NCBI GenBank assembly: GCA_964435285.1
Contig: CAYSYA010000005.1
Coordinates: 1 to 64,000 of the forward strand
DNA length: 64,000 bases
Origin: GCA-2718035 sp964435285
GTDB lineage: Bacteria > Bacteroidota > Bacteroidia > Flavobacteriales > TMED113
Reading direction: 5' to 3'
In this document: positions 1 through 7,229 of the stretch, piece by piece
How positions within the stretch are numbered: the stretch's first letter is position 1
How the letters are laid out: each line of letters starts with the position of its first letter
The notes under the pieces: model-generated
What the model saw: the letters and a program-made list of their open reading frames with translations, nothing else
Databases searched by the model: none
What the model was told of the DNA's origin: nothing
Position numbers and translations under genes: made by a program

Positions 1-53
1 CGCGACCCCCTGCGTGACAGGCAGGTATTCTAAACCAACTGAACTACCAGACC
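1..53 (-). tRNA. tRNA-Asp (anticodon GTC), 3' part cut by window edge
   Basis: Read on the minus strand, the sequence begins GGTCTGG, has a typical D-arm (GTTCAG..GGTT), and an anticodon stem CCTGC/GCAGG that closes the loop CTGTCAC, giving anticodon GTC for aspartate. The variable region begins (GGGGTCGCG) but the T-arm and acceptor 3' side lie beyond position 1. It is on the same strand as aroQ, 64 bases downstream of it, so the two may share a transcript. Confidence 0.93.
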
Positions 54-117
54 GTTTTCAAAAGCAATACAAATATATATGAAAAAATACTTATTTGATA
101 CCATTAATTAAAAAAAA

Positions 118-534
118 TTAACCAACTAGAGCTTCAATAGCTAAATCATAAGATTTCAAACCAAATCCACATATAACTGCTTTACAAGCTGAAGATAAAA
201 TAGATTTACTTCTAAAATTTTCTCTAGAATATATATTTGATATATGAATTTCTATTACTTGACATGAAATTGCATTTATAGCATCTAAAATTGATACTGA
301 TGTATGAGAGTAGCCACCAGCGTTAATTAATATTGCGTTATATACACAATCAGAGGACTGAATTTTGTCAATAATTTCACCCTCAATATTACTTTGAAAA
401 TAATCAATACAATGATCAGAGAATTTATTTTTAATTTTAATTAAGTATTCTTCAAAACTAACTTTACCGTAAATATCAATCTCTCTTCTACCTAATAAAT
501 TAAGGTTAGGTCCATTTATAATAAGGATTTTCAT
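118..534 (-). CDS. aroQ: 3-dehydroquinate dehydratase, type II
   Basis: Interconverts 3-dehydroquinate and 3-dehydroshikimate in the cytosolic shikimate pathway to aromatic amino acids. At 138 residues it has the usual length of the small dodecameric type II enzyme. Visible family marks are the N-terminal GPNLNLLG (residues 8-15), the catalytic tyrosine region IYG (Tyr22), the NAGGYSHTS segment (71-79) that matches the usual N-P-G-A-Y-T-H-T-S, the EIHISN histidine (His97), and an arginine in SRENFR (Arg108). The start ATG is 33 bases from the divergent recombinase gene, so both promoters must lie in a very short spacer. Confidence 0.95.
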   Translation of the reverse strand: MKILIINGPNLNLLGRREIDIYGKVSFEEYLIKIKNKFSDHCIDYFQSNIEGEIIDKIQSSDCVYNAILINAGGYSHTSVSILDAINAISCQVIEIHISNIYSRENFRSKSILSSACKAVICGFGLKSYDLAIEALVG

Positions 535-567
535 AATATGTTTACTATCTTATACTAAAGATAAAAA

Positions 568-1452
568 ATGGATTGGAACAAAGCTATAAAGAAATACTAT
601 ATATATTTATCTATTGAGAGAAGTCTTTCTAAAAACACTGTAGATGCGTATATTAGAGACATTAATAATTTGGCAAAATTTTCAAAAAAAAAACCTTTAA
701 AAATTAAAAGAGACGACATAATAAACTATATTAATTTTTTAAATATCAGTAAAAAATCTGCAAGAACTCAAGCAAGAATTATTTCAAGTATCAAAACTTT
801 TTATAATTATTTAATATTTGATGAAAAGATAAACCAGAACCCTAGCTCAGAAATATATTCACCAAAACTAGAAAAAAAACTTCCAATAGTATTAAGTACA
901 GGAGAAATTGATAGAATAATTAGTAGTTTCGATTTAAGCAAAGAAAATGGTGAAAGAAATCGAACAATAATTGAATGCTTGTATTCCTGCGGCCTCAGAG
1001 TTACAGAGCTAGTTAATTTGAAAATATCAGAAATTAACTTTATTGATGGATACATCAAAATTATCGGTAAGGGAAACAAACAAAGAATTACACCAATAAA
1101 TAAAAAATTATCAACTTATTTAAAATATTATATTGATAATATAAGATCTAAGCTTAAAATTGAAAAAAGTAATTCTGATTATATATTTTTAAATCGAAGA
1201 GGAAAAAAAATAAGTAGAATTTTAGTTTTTAATATCGTAAAAACAGCTTGTCAAAAAATAGGAATAAAAAAAAATATTAGCCCTCATACTTTTAGACATT
1301 CATTTGCAACTCATTTAGTAGAAGGTGGAGCAGATTTGAGAGCTGTACAAGAGATGCTAGGACATTCAAACATAACTACAACAGAAATATATACTCATTT
1401 AGACACAAATTATTTAAAAGAGGAAATGGTAAATTATCATCCTAGGTCATAG
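568..1452 (+). CDS. xerD: Tyrosine recombinase XerC/XerD
   Basis: Site-specific recombinase expected to resolve chromosome dimers at dif. It is 294 residues, the standard Xer length, with an N-terminal SAM-like core-binding domain (about 1-90) and a C-terminal catalytic domain (about 105-290). The full catalytic set is visible: Arg144 in CGLRVTEL, Lys168 in GKGNK, His240 and Arg243 in PHTFRHSFATHL, His266 in LGHSN, and the nucleophile Tyr275 in EIYTHL. No phage or transposon genes lie nearby, and it is flanked by housekeeping genes, so a chromosomal Xer role is favoured over a mobile-element integrase. Whether it is XerC or XerD cannot be settled here. Its 3' end overlaps the convergent flavoprotein gene by 11 bp. 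Confidence 0.92.
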   Translation: MDWNKAIKKYYIYLSIERSLSKNTVDAYIRDINNLAKFSKKKPLKIKRDDIINYINFLNISKKSARTQARIISSIKTFYNYLIFDEKINQNPSSEIYSPKLEKKLPIVLSTGEIDRIISSFDLSKENGERNRTIIECLYSCGLRVTELVNLKISEINFIDGYIKIIGKGNKQRITPINKKLSTYLKYYIDNIRSKLKIEKSNSDYIFLNRRGKKISRILVFNIVKTACQKIGIKKNISPHTFRHSFATHLVEGGADLRAVQEMLGHSNITTTEIYTHLDTNYLKEEMVNYHPRS

Positions 1453-2413
1453 AAAAATTATCAGTTAATTCTGATACAACTTTTGAAAGAGGTCTAATTG
1501 CCTTTACTCCCTCTAGTGATGGCCCTGCACACCAAACAGTTTTATATGTAGCTGCAAATGCTGAATTTTTAAACATTTTTGTTCCTTTAGACCATCTAAA
1601 CATTTTAAAATATTTTTTTAACCATTTATTTTTAAATAAGAATCTTTCAAATTTATTTGCCTTTAGTGGTAAACTCTGAACATAAGGAGTATTAATGATT
1701 GTGCATTTTGAACCACTTATTCTATCAGTTACAACAATATCACTTGACCCATAATCAACAATTGCTTGCTTGTATTCTTGTGAAACGTCAGATTCATAAG
1801 TAGCAATAAAAGGAGTTCCAATTGAAGCTCCTGATGCTCCTAATTTTAATATTTTTTTTAATTCTTTGTAACTTGAAACTCCACCAGCAGAAATAATAGG
1901 TATTTTACAATTTTCAACCAATAAAGGTATCAACTTTTCAGGTGACATAGGACCAAGATGTCCACCCGCTTTATTATTTACAGCAATTATTGCGTCCGCA
2001 CCTAACTCCTCTACTTTTTTTGCATACTTTAAATCAACAACGTCACAAAAAACTTTAATACCATGAGACTTGCAATTGTCAATTACTGTTGAAGGATTTC
2101 CAAGAGAAGTTATAATGTAATCAACTTTATTATCAATACAAATTTTTAATTGCTCTAACATTTTAGTATTGAATTTATTTACAATTAAATTTACACCCAA
2201 TGGGCCATTAGATTTCTTCTTAATCTCTATAATTGCTTTTTTTAATTCATCAATTGTTCTATAATTTAAAGCTGGAACACAGCCTGTAATACCAGAGTTA
2301 CTCGCCTCAATTAGCATTTTTGAATTTGATACTAAAAACATTGGAGCAACTATTATTGGAAAATCAATTCCAAGCATATTAGTTAAATCATTGGAAAACT
2401 TTTTTTTTTTCAT
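1442..2413 (-). CDS. Nitronate monooxygenase / 2-nitropropane dioxygenase family FMN protein
   Basis: A 323-residue TIM-barrel flavoprotein of the NMO/FabK-like family. It shows the N-terminal P-I-I-V-A-P-M strand (residues 19-25), AGGHLGP (149-155) with the histidine that is catalytic in class I nitronate monooxygenases, the phosphate-binding SAGGVS (175-180), and GASIGTPF (195-202). The family oxidises toxic alkyl nitronates with FMN; close relatives act as enoyl-ACP reductase FabK, and sequence alone does not separate these roles. It is transcribed towards xerD. The start ATG overlaps the stop of a possible 27-codon upstream ORF (ATGA). Confidence 0.85.
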   Translation of the reverse strand: MKKKKFSNDLTNMLGIDFPIIVAPMFLVSNSKMLIEASNSGITGCVPALNYRTIDELKKAIIEIKKKSNGPLGVNLIVNKFNTKMLEQLKICIDNKVDYIITSLGNPSTVIDNCKSHGIKVFCDVVDLKYAKKVEELGADAIIAVNNKAGGHLGPMSPEKLIPLLVENCKIPIISAGGVSSYKELKKILKLGASGASIGTPFIATYESDVSQEYKQAIVDYGSSDIVVTDRISGSKCTIINTPYVQSLPLKANKFERFLFKNKWLKKYFKMFRWSKGTKMFKNSAFAATYKTVWCAGPSLEGVKAIRPLSKVVSELTDNFSMT

Positions 2414-2610
2414 TTTTTATATTTTAAATAATTTTTTGTTACCCAATATTTATATCCTAATAAAACAAATTGAAATTTATTAAAATTTTGCATTTTATAT
2501 TTGTATAATTTGGGAAGAAAAAATTTATTAATTGACGATAAAAAAAAGAAAAAATAATACATAAATTTTATATTTTTTATATTTACAAATCTAAAAAAAA
2601 GAAGAAGAAT

Positions 2611-3522
2611 ATGGAATTTCTTGTTGATAATTATTTAATTGAATTTTTTCTTTCAATTAAAAAAATTGGAGGAGAAAAATTTGGAGTTGTACTAATGGCT
2701 TTAGTTGGTGGATTATTTACGTGGATTCTAACTGCCATAGGCGCCTCATTAGTATTTTTTTTTAAGTCTACCAATAGAAAAATACTTGATATGTGTCTTG
2801 GTTTTACTGGTGGAGTTATGATAGCGGCAAGTTTCTGGTCTTTGTTATCACCTGCTATTGAAATTGCTGAAGTGCAAAAATTAGAAGGTATTTCATCTTT
2901 ACCAAAATGGCTTCCTCCTGCAGTTGGATTCTTTTTTGGCGCTTTATTTATTTACTTTTTAGACAAAAAAATACCTCATTTACATTTATTTGATGATATA
3001 AAAAAAGCTGAAGGACCAAAAACTGACTTAAAAAAAACTGAACTTTTAATTTTAGCAATTGCATTACATAATATACCTGAGGGCTTAGCGGTTGGAGTTG
3101 CATTTGGAGCATTTGCTCATCCCGAATTAATGCAATTAACAGTTCCTGGTTCTTCTGAAGCCTTATTTACATTAGGACCAGCAATTGCCCTTGCTATAGG
3201 TATGGGCATACAAAATGCTCCTGAGGGATTTGCAGTTTCCATGCCTTTAAGAAGAAATGGAATGAGTAGATTTAAATCTTGGCAATGGGGGCAACTATCT
3301 GCTATAGTGGAACCAATATTTGCAGTTATTGGCGCATTACTTGTGATAAATATGTTTTTTATTCTCCCTTATGCTTTAGCATTTGCAGCAGGTGCAATGA
3401 TATTTATTGTTGTAGAAGAAGTTATTCCTGAAAGTCAAAGTGGAGGAAACACAGATTTGGCAACTATGGGTTTAATTATTGGATTTATAATTATGATGAT
3501 TTTAGATGTTTCATTAGGATAA
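2611..3522 (+). CDS. ZIP family divalent metal (zinc) transporter
   Basis: An inner-membrane importer of the ZIP family, likely for Zn2+ or related divalent metals. It has 303 residues and about eight hydrophobic segments. The two metal-site helices are clear: HNIPEGLAVG (153-162) in the fourth membrane segment and QNAPEGFAVS (201-210) in the fifth. An EE pair (269-270) lies in a later helix, and a short His-containing loop (IPHLHLF, 121-127) occupies the variable cytosolic loop. It resembles the bacterial ZupT/GufA type. smpB starts three bases after its stop, so the two are probably co-transcribed. The 197-bp upstream spacer is extremely AT-rich. Confidence 0.88.
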   Translation: MEFLVDNYLIEFFLSIKKIGGEKFGVVLMALVGGLFTWILTAIGASLVFFFKSTNRKILDMCLGFTGGVMIAASFWSLLSPAIEIAEVQKLEGISSLPKWLPPAVGFFFGALFIYFLDKKIPHLHLFDDIKKAEGPKTDLKKTELLILAIALHNIPEGLAVGVAFGAFAHPELMQLTVPGSSEALFTLGPAIALAIGMGIQNAPEGFAVSMPLRRNGMSRFKSWQWGQLSAIVEPIFAVIGALLVINMFFILPYALAFAAGAMIFIVVEEVIPESQSGGNTDLATMGLIIGFIIMMILDVSLG

Positions 3523-3525
3523 AAA

Positions 3526-3981
3526 ATGAAAAAAATTATTGAAATAAAAAATAAAAAAGCATCATTTTCTTATGCACTAACAGAAAATTTTACAGCAGGT
3601 ATACAACTCAAAGGAGGAGAAGTAAAATCAATAAGGAATAAAGAGGTGAAAATTAGTGATTCATTCTGTATTATTTTAAATGATGAAATTTGGGTGAAAA
3701 ACATTTATATTTCGAAATATAAGCATGATACTTCTGAATTACATAACCCTAATAGAAATAAAAAATTATTACTGAATAAATCTGAAATATCTAAAATCAT
3801 TAAATCTATTAATGAAAAAGGAGCATCTCTTATCCCAACTAAACTATTTATTAATGATAAAGGATTAGTAAAAATTCAAGTTGCAATAGGAAAAGGAAAG
3901 AAAATGTATGATAAAAGAGAAATTATTAAAAAAAGAGACATCGAAAAACAAATTCAGAGGGAAAAAAAAAGGGAAAACTAA
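3526..3981 (+). CDS. smpB: SsrA-binding protein SmpB
   Basis: Binds tmRNA and delivers it to stalled ribosomes for trans-translation. The 151 residues are the normal length. The N-terminal I-K-N-K-K-A-S-F-S-Y segment, the GIQLKGGEVKSIR strand (about 25-37), the NPNRNKKLLLNKSEI region (about 74-88) and the strongly basic C-terminal tail (DKREIIKKRDIEKQ onward, which forms the decoding-centre helix) are all recognisable. It follows the ZIP transporter by three bases. Its TAA stop lies inside a hairpin that serves as terminator for the convergent outer-membrane protein gene. No tmRNA gene was seen in the window. Confidence 0.94.
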   Translation: MKKIIEIKNKKASFSYALTENFTAGIQLKGGEVKSIRNKEVKISDSFCIILNDEIWVKNIYISKYKHDTSELHNPNRNKKLLLNKSEISKIIKSINEKGASLIPTKLFINDKGLVKIQVAIGKGKKMYDKREIIKKRDIEKQIQREKKREN

Positions 3982-3990
3982 GTTTTCCCT
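3962..3990 (-). terminator. Intrinsic terminator of the 4014-4592 gene, overlapping the smpB stop
   Basis: Positions 3970-3979 and 3981-3990 are perfect reverse complements (AGGGAAAACT / AGTTTTCCCT). On the minus strand the hairpin is followed by a run of nine T (complement of 3962-3970), so it points to minus-strand transcripts arriving from 4014. The T-rich part falls inside the smpB coding sequence, and the smpB TAA stop (3979-3981) sits in the loop. Confidence 0.75.
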
Positions 3991-4013
3991 AATTTAGTGA
4001 GTAGCGATTATAT

Positions 4014-4592
4014 TTAAAAGTAAAAATTCATTCTTATTGTTCCTGTCCCACCCTCTAATAAAAAATTAATTTGATTTGATACAGATAAAACTGGACCGTA
4101 AGTATATTCCGCACCAATGGCAACTTTAGATGCAATAAAATACTCACAGCCAATAAAAATACTTGCAGATATTGAAGTTATAAAGTCTTTTTCGTCATCT
4201 TGATCTACATAATTCATACCTACGAAACCTTCATAACCGTAAAAACCTTGTAATCTTGTCTTTCCTTTTCGTTTTTCATAACCATAACCTATACCAAACT
4301 CCAGCTCTTCAGAAACAGAGTTGAAAAAAGCACCCATTTTGTACCTATTAGCTACGTTATCCTCAACCATTCTTTTAACATATATAAAGGTACCTTGATG
4401 AAAAGATATATCAACAGAATTGTAATCTCCAGAAAAAATATTACCTATAAAACTAATCATAGAACCCGCATCGGTTCCAATAGACCAATCTCCTTTTTGA
4501 GGTAATATTGGAAATCCATTTTTATTAATTATTTCTTGTGAAAAAATACTAGACGAAACTAGAAGAAAAAAGACAATTAATTTTTTAAACAT
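4014..4592 (-). CDS. Secreted outer-membrane beta-barrel protein
   Basis: A 192-residue protein with a Sec signal peptide (MFKKLIVFFLLVSSSIFSQ, cleavage near residue 19). The mature part opens with N-K-N-G-F-P-I-L-P-Q-K-G-D-W-S-I-G-T-D-A, a pattern common in small Bacteroidota beta-barrels. Alternating hydrophobic strands follow, and the last residues M-N-F-Y-F end in the aromatic residue typical of barrel proteins. The function is not known; it is probably a small outer-membrane porin-like or structural protein. It is the first of four small barrel genes in a row on this strand, but its sequence differs from the other three. It ends at a strong terminator. Confidence 0.7.
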   Translation of the reverse strand: MFKKLIVFFLLVSSSIFSQEIINKNGFPILPQKGDWSIGTDAGSMISFIGNIFSGDYNSVDISFHQGTFIYVKRMVEDNVANRYKMGAFFNSVSEELEFGIGYGYEKRKGKTRLQGFYGYEGFVGMNYVDQDDEKDFITSISASIFIGCEYFIASKVAIGAEYTYGPVLSVSNQINFLLEGGTGTIRMNFYF

Positions 4593-4666
4593 AATACAAA
4601 ATTATTGTTTTAAAGTCTTTAAAAAATAAATTAAAAATTAAATACCAACAAAAAATTGTTAATATG

Positions 4667-4695
4667 AAAAGGAGGGGCATGTACCCCTCCTTTTT
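4667..4695 (-). terminator. Intrinsic terminator of the 4714-5223 gene
   Basis: A GC-rich stem GGAGGGG (4671-4677) pairs with CCCCTCC (4684-4690) around a six-base loop. It is flanked by A4 on the left and T5 on the right, so it can work in both directions. On the minus strand it lies 19 bases after the stop of the outer-membrane protein gene. Confidence 0.85.
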
Positions 4696-4713
4696 ATATA
4701 TAATTTGATTTAA

Positions 4714-5223
4714 TTAAAAAGTATATCTGAATGCCCAAGCTAACCCTAAAGTATTTTGAGCCTCATTATTTCCAATAGTACTATAATCTGCACCTGGCAT
4801 ATTTAATTTTATCATAGGTTCAAACCATAACCTATCTTCAAAAGCAAGTTTCAAAGAAACCCCACCTGCAAAATATACATCAGGATCCATGTCTGTAACC
4901 ATACTAACCCCAGCTTCTACAAACATATTATCTACAGCATAGTACCTCATAGCTCCTCCCCATTCAAAAGTTCCTTCAACATCTTCGAGGTGAATGTGAG
5001 TGCTTCCATCATCCATTAAATGAATTTCTTCTTGTCTGTGTTCCATTCCCATATTAAAATTAAAACTCAACATTAGACCATCCATGATAAAGTAACCAAT
5101 ATTCGCATCAGCGTTAGGTGATGTAAAATCAGAACCTGCACCGAAAGACCATTGTCCGGAATTTTGCGCATAAGAAATTGTCGCAATCATTAAAGTAACG
5201 ACTAACAATGTTATTTTTTTCAT
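4714..5223 (-). CDS. Small outer-membrane beta-barrel protein with His/acid-rich loop
   Basis: A 169-residue protein with a signal peptide (MKKITLLVVTLMIATISYAQ, cleavage near residue 20) nearly the same as that of the two duplicated genes next door, so the three are paralogues. The mature part alternates beta-strands and ends R-Y-T-F. A long surface-loop candidate at about residues 60-84 is rich in His, Glu and Asp (EHRQEEIHLMDDGSTHIHLE), which the shorter paralogues lack. A metal-binding role is only a guess. The gene has its own downstream terminator, so it is probably a single transcript. Confidence 0.7.
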   Translation of the reverse strand: MKKITLLVVTLMIATISYAQNSGQWSFGAGSDFTSPNADANIGYFIMDGLMLSFNFNMGMEHRQEEIHLMDDGSTHIHLEDVEGTFEWGGAMRYYAVDNMFVEAGVSMVTDMDPDVYFAGGVSLKLAFEDRLWFEPMIKLNMPGADYSTIGNNEAQNTLGLAWAFRYTF

Positions 5224-5328
5224 AATTAAAAATTTAAATTAAACAGAACGAAAGTAACTTAATTAAATCTTTATGAAAAATTAAAAAAAAAAAATTCTAC
5301 ACACATAAATGTTTAAAAGATTTATTAA

Positions 5329-5364
5329 TAAAAAAAAGGGATCAAATGACCCCTTTTTTTTATT
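5329..5364 (-). terminator. Intrinsic terminator of outer-membrane protein gene copy 1
   Basis: An inverted repeat with an A8-GGG arm (5330-5340) and a CCC-T8 arm (5351-5361) around a loop of about ten bases. On the minus strand it lies just past the stop of the 5381-5794 gene and is followed by T-rich DNA. It matches the copy-2 terminator except at position 5341 (A here, G at 5964). Confidence 0.85.
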
Positions 5365-5380
5365 AATTGATATAAGATTA

Positions 5381-5794
5381 TTATAGAGTAAATCTAAGAC
5401 CCCAAGCTAATCTTGGTGTAAAATCTTGAATATCATCTAAAACAATCATAGGCTCAAATTGTAATTTCCAAATACCTAAATCTTTAGTCCAACCTAAAGC
5501 TGCACCAATATTGTACTCAGAATCACCACCTTCTACACCAGTTGCAGTAGTAGTAGCTTGAAGGAACATGTTATCACATATACCATAATACCTAGCTCCT
5601 ACTGTAAAATTATCCCAGTCAGACATACCAAGAGATACCATAATATCATCTGTCATGAAATAACCTAAGTTAGCTTCAGTGTTCATAGGTGTTCTTAAAT
5701 CAAGGTTGTCAATTGCGAAACTCATTGAACCTTGTTGAGCAAACGAAATTGTTGCTATCATTAAAGTAGCAACTAATAATGTTAACTTTTTCAT
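5381..5794 (-). CDS. Small outer-membrane beta-barrel protein, duplicated gene copy 1
   Basis: A 137-residue protein starting at MKKLTLL, with a signal peptide cleaved near residue 20 (ATISFAQ). An upstream in-frame ATG would add 24 residues, but it precedes the signal peptide and is rejected. The mature protein is about 118 residues of alternating beta-strands (for example NLGYFMTDDIMVSLGM, NFTVGARYYG) and ends R-F-T-L, as expected for an 8-strand outer-membrane barrel. It is a paralogue of the 4714-5223 gene and identical in sequence to copy 2. The function is unknown. An identical copy could raise gene dosage for an abundant envelope protein. Confidence 0.72.
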   Translation of the reverse strand: MKKLTLLVATLMIATISFAQQGSMSFAIDNLDLRTPMNTEANLGYFMTDDIMVSLGMSDWDNFTVGARYYGICDNMFLQATTTATGVEGGDSEYNIGAALGWTKDLGIWKLQFEPMIVLDDIQDFTPRLAWGLRFTL

Positions 5795-5949
5795 AATAAA
5801 TTTAATTTTTGTTAAACTGGGTGCAAGTAAACTATAATTGATTTTTTTAGAAAAGAAAATATTCAATATTTTTAAACATTCTAATGTTAAAATAATATTA
5901 AAAAAATATTAGATTATTTATTTTAACAGATAAAAAATAAAAATTTACT

Positions 5950-5987
5950 AATAAAAAAAAGGGGTCAAATGACCCCTTTTTTTTATT
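5950..5987 (-). terminator. Intrinsic terminator of outer-membrane protein gene copy 2
   Basis: A near-perfect palindrome: AATAAAAAAAAGGGGTCA on the left pairs with TGACCCCTTTTTTTTATT on the right across two central A residues. The minus-strand reading gives a strong hairpin followed by T8. It lies 16 bases after the stop of the 6004-6417 gene. The symmetry suggests that it can also stop plus-strand transcripts. Confidence 0.88.
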
Positions 5988-6003
5988 AATTGATATAAGA
6001 TTA

Positions 6004-6417
6004 TTATAGAGTAAATCTAAGACCCCAAGCTAATCTTGGTGTAAAATCTTGAATATCATCTAAAACAATCATAGGCTCAAATTGTAATTTCCAAATACCT
6101 AAATCTTTAGTCCAACCTAAAGCTGCACCAATATTGTACTCAGAATCACCACCTTCTACACCAGTTGCAGTAGTAGTAGCTTGAAGGAACATGTTATCAC
6201 ATATACCATAATACCTAGCTCCTACTGTAAAATTATCCCAGTCAGACATACCAAGAGATACCATAATATCATCTGTCATGAAATAACCTAAGTTAGCTTC
6301 AGTGTTCATAGGTGTTCTTAAATCAAGGTTGTCAATTGCGAAACTCATTGAACCTTGTTGAGCAAACGAAATTGTTGCTATCATTAAAGTAGCAACTAAT
6401 AATGTTAACTTTTTCAT
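6004..6417 (-). CDS. Small outer-membrane beta-barrel protein, duplicated gene copy 2
   Basis: The same 137-residue product as the gene at 5381-5794, with the same signal peptide and leader. Its start at MKKLTLL is chosen for the same reason. Upstream it is bordered by pcm on the same strand, with about 100 bases between the pcm stop and this start. Both copies keep an intact frame, leader and terminator, so both look functional. As with its paralogues, the beta-barrel call rests on the signal peptide, strand pattern and C-terminal aromatic/hydrophobic end, and no specific function can be given. Confidence 0.72.
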   Translation of the reverse strand: MKKLTLLVATLMIATISFAQQGSMSFAIDNLDLRTPMNTEANLGYFMTDDIMVSLGMSDWDNFTVGARYYGICDNMFLQATTTATGVEGGDSEYNIGAALGWTKDLGIWKLQFEPMIVLDDIQDFTPRLAWGLRFTL

Positions 6418-6517
6418 AATAAATTTAATTTTTGTTAAACTGGGTGCAAGTAAACTATAATTGATTTTTTTAGAAAAGAAAATATTCAATATTTTTAAAC
6501 ATTCTAATGTTTAAAAT

Positions 6518-7165
6518 TCAACTCTTTTCTCTTAACAACGGAACAAATTTAAAGTCCCTGTATTCAGAAATTATTTCATGTGAATCTTTATTTGTTTTAA
6601 GAAAAACAGTCATTTTTTGCTCTTTAACTCCAATAGGAATAACTAAAATTCCACCAATAGATAATTGTTCAATAAGAGCAAAGGGTAACTCAGGAGCTCC
6701 TGCTGTAACAATAATTTTATCAAAGGGTGAGTGGTTTGGAAGACCTAAATAACCATCACCGTAAAATAAATTCACATTACAATTTAAAATTGATAAATTT
6801 TTTTTAGCATTGATATGTAGATCTTTAAATCTCTCTATTGAATAAACTCTACAACCTATTTTACTTAAAATTGCAGTTTGATAACCTGAACCTGTTCCAA
6901 TTTCTAAAATTTTATCACTCGGCCTAGGAGTTAAAAGTTCGGATTGAAAAGCTACAGTATAAGGGTTAGAAATTGTTTGATCACAACCAATTGGAAAGGC
7001 ATTATCTTTATATGCAAACTCTAAAAATGCAGAGTCCAAAAAAAAATGCCTTGGAACTTCAGCCATAGCATTTAAAACATACTCATCCCTTATATCTCTA
7101 GCCCTTAACCTACTTACCATTTTTGACCTAAGGCCCTTTTCTCTAAAAGTATCTATTTTTTTCAA
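6518..7165 (-). CDS. pcm: Protein-L-isoaspartate O-methyltransferase
   Basis: Repairs age-damaged proteins by methylating L-isoaspartyl residues with S-adenosylmethionine. The 215 residues match the family. Visible marks are V-P-R-H-F-F (about 38-43), the substrate-region segment D-Q-T-I-S-N-P-Y (about 62-69, family form GQTISxPxxV), and the SAM-binding motif I LEIGTGSGYQTAIL (about 87-100). Later motifs include GDGYLGLP and the FDKIIVTAGAPELP strand (about 150-163). The stop codon is only six bases from the edge of the duplicated outer-membrane protein block. The gene is divergent from the Gfo/Idh oxidoreductase, with a 64-base spacer. Confidence 0.93.
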   Translation of the reverse strand: MKKIDTFREKGLRSKMVSRLRARDIRDEYVLNAMAEVPRHFFLDSAFLEFAYKDNAFPIGCDQTISNPYTVAFQSELLTPRPSDKILEIGTGSGYQTAILSKIGCRVYSIERFKDLHINAKKNLSILNCNVNLFYGDGYLGLPNHSPFDKIIVTAGAPELPFALIEQLSIGGILVIPIGVKEQKMTVFLKTNKDSHEIISEYRDFKFVPLLREKS

Positions 7166-7229
7166 TATTTAAGAATTAAATTAAAATGATTGAACAAATA
7201 AATTTATTTTTGATTGAAATATAAAAAAA

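Larger units (their letters stand above)
5326..5888. repeat. Direct repeat copy 1 (outer-membrane protein gene plus terminator)
   Basis: This block reappears at 5949-6511 with an offset of 623 bases. By eye the only difference inside the pair is at 5341/5964, within the terminator stem. The block carries the whole gene, its upstream leader and its terminator. A 60-bp spacer (5889-5948) of AT-rich DNA separates the copies. Confidence 0.95.
5949..6511. repeat. Direct repeat copy 2 (outer-membrane protein gene plus terminator)
   Basis: Second copy of the block at 5326-5888. On the right, identity stops at 6511/6512, six bases before the stop codon of pcm. On the left it fades in AT-rich DNA upstream of the terminator. 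The synonymous positions and the leader are identical, so the duplication is recent, has been homogenised by gene conversion, or reflects an assembly error. Confidence 0.95.

Noticed and set aside
568..1452. Phage or integrative-element integrase
   Set aside because: Length and motifs fit Xer; there is no att-like repeat pair or mobile gene cargo. The tRNA-Asp at the left edge is not accompanied by a visible duplicate of its 3' end.
2496..2503. TATATTTG upstream of the ZIP transporter as a -7 box
   Set aside because: It fits TAnnTTTG but has no TTTG at the right distance and would leave a leader of about 100 bases; such octamers are frequent in DNA this AT-rich.
4597..4604. TAATTTTG (minus strand) before the 4014-4592 gene as a promoter
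   Set aside because: It lies only five bases from the ATG, so transcription would start inside the gene.
5795..5866. Longer start (24 extra residues) for the duplicated outer-membrane protein genes
   Set aside because: The extra residues come before a complete signal peptide, which should be at the N-terminus.
7205..7212. TATTTTTG upstream of the Gfo/Idh oxidoreductase as a -7 box
   Set aside because: It has the right distance to the start but no -33 element, so it was not listed as a feature.
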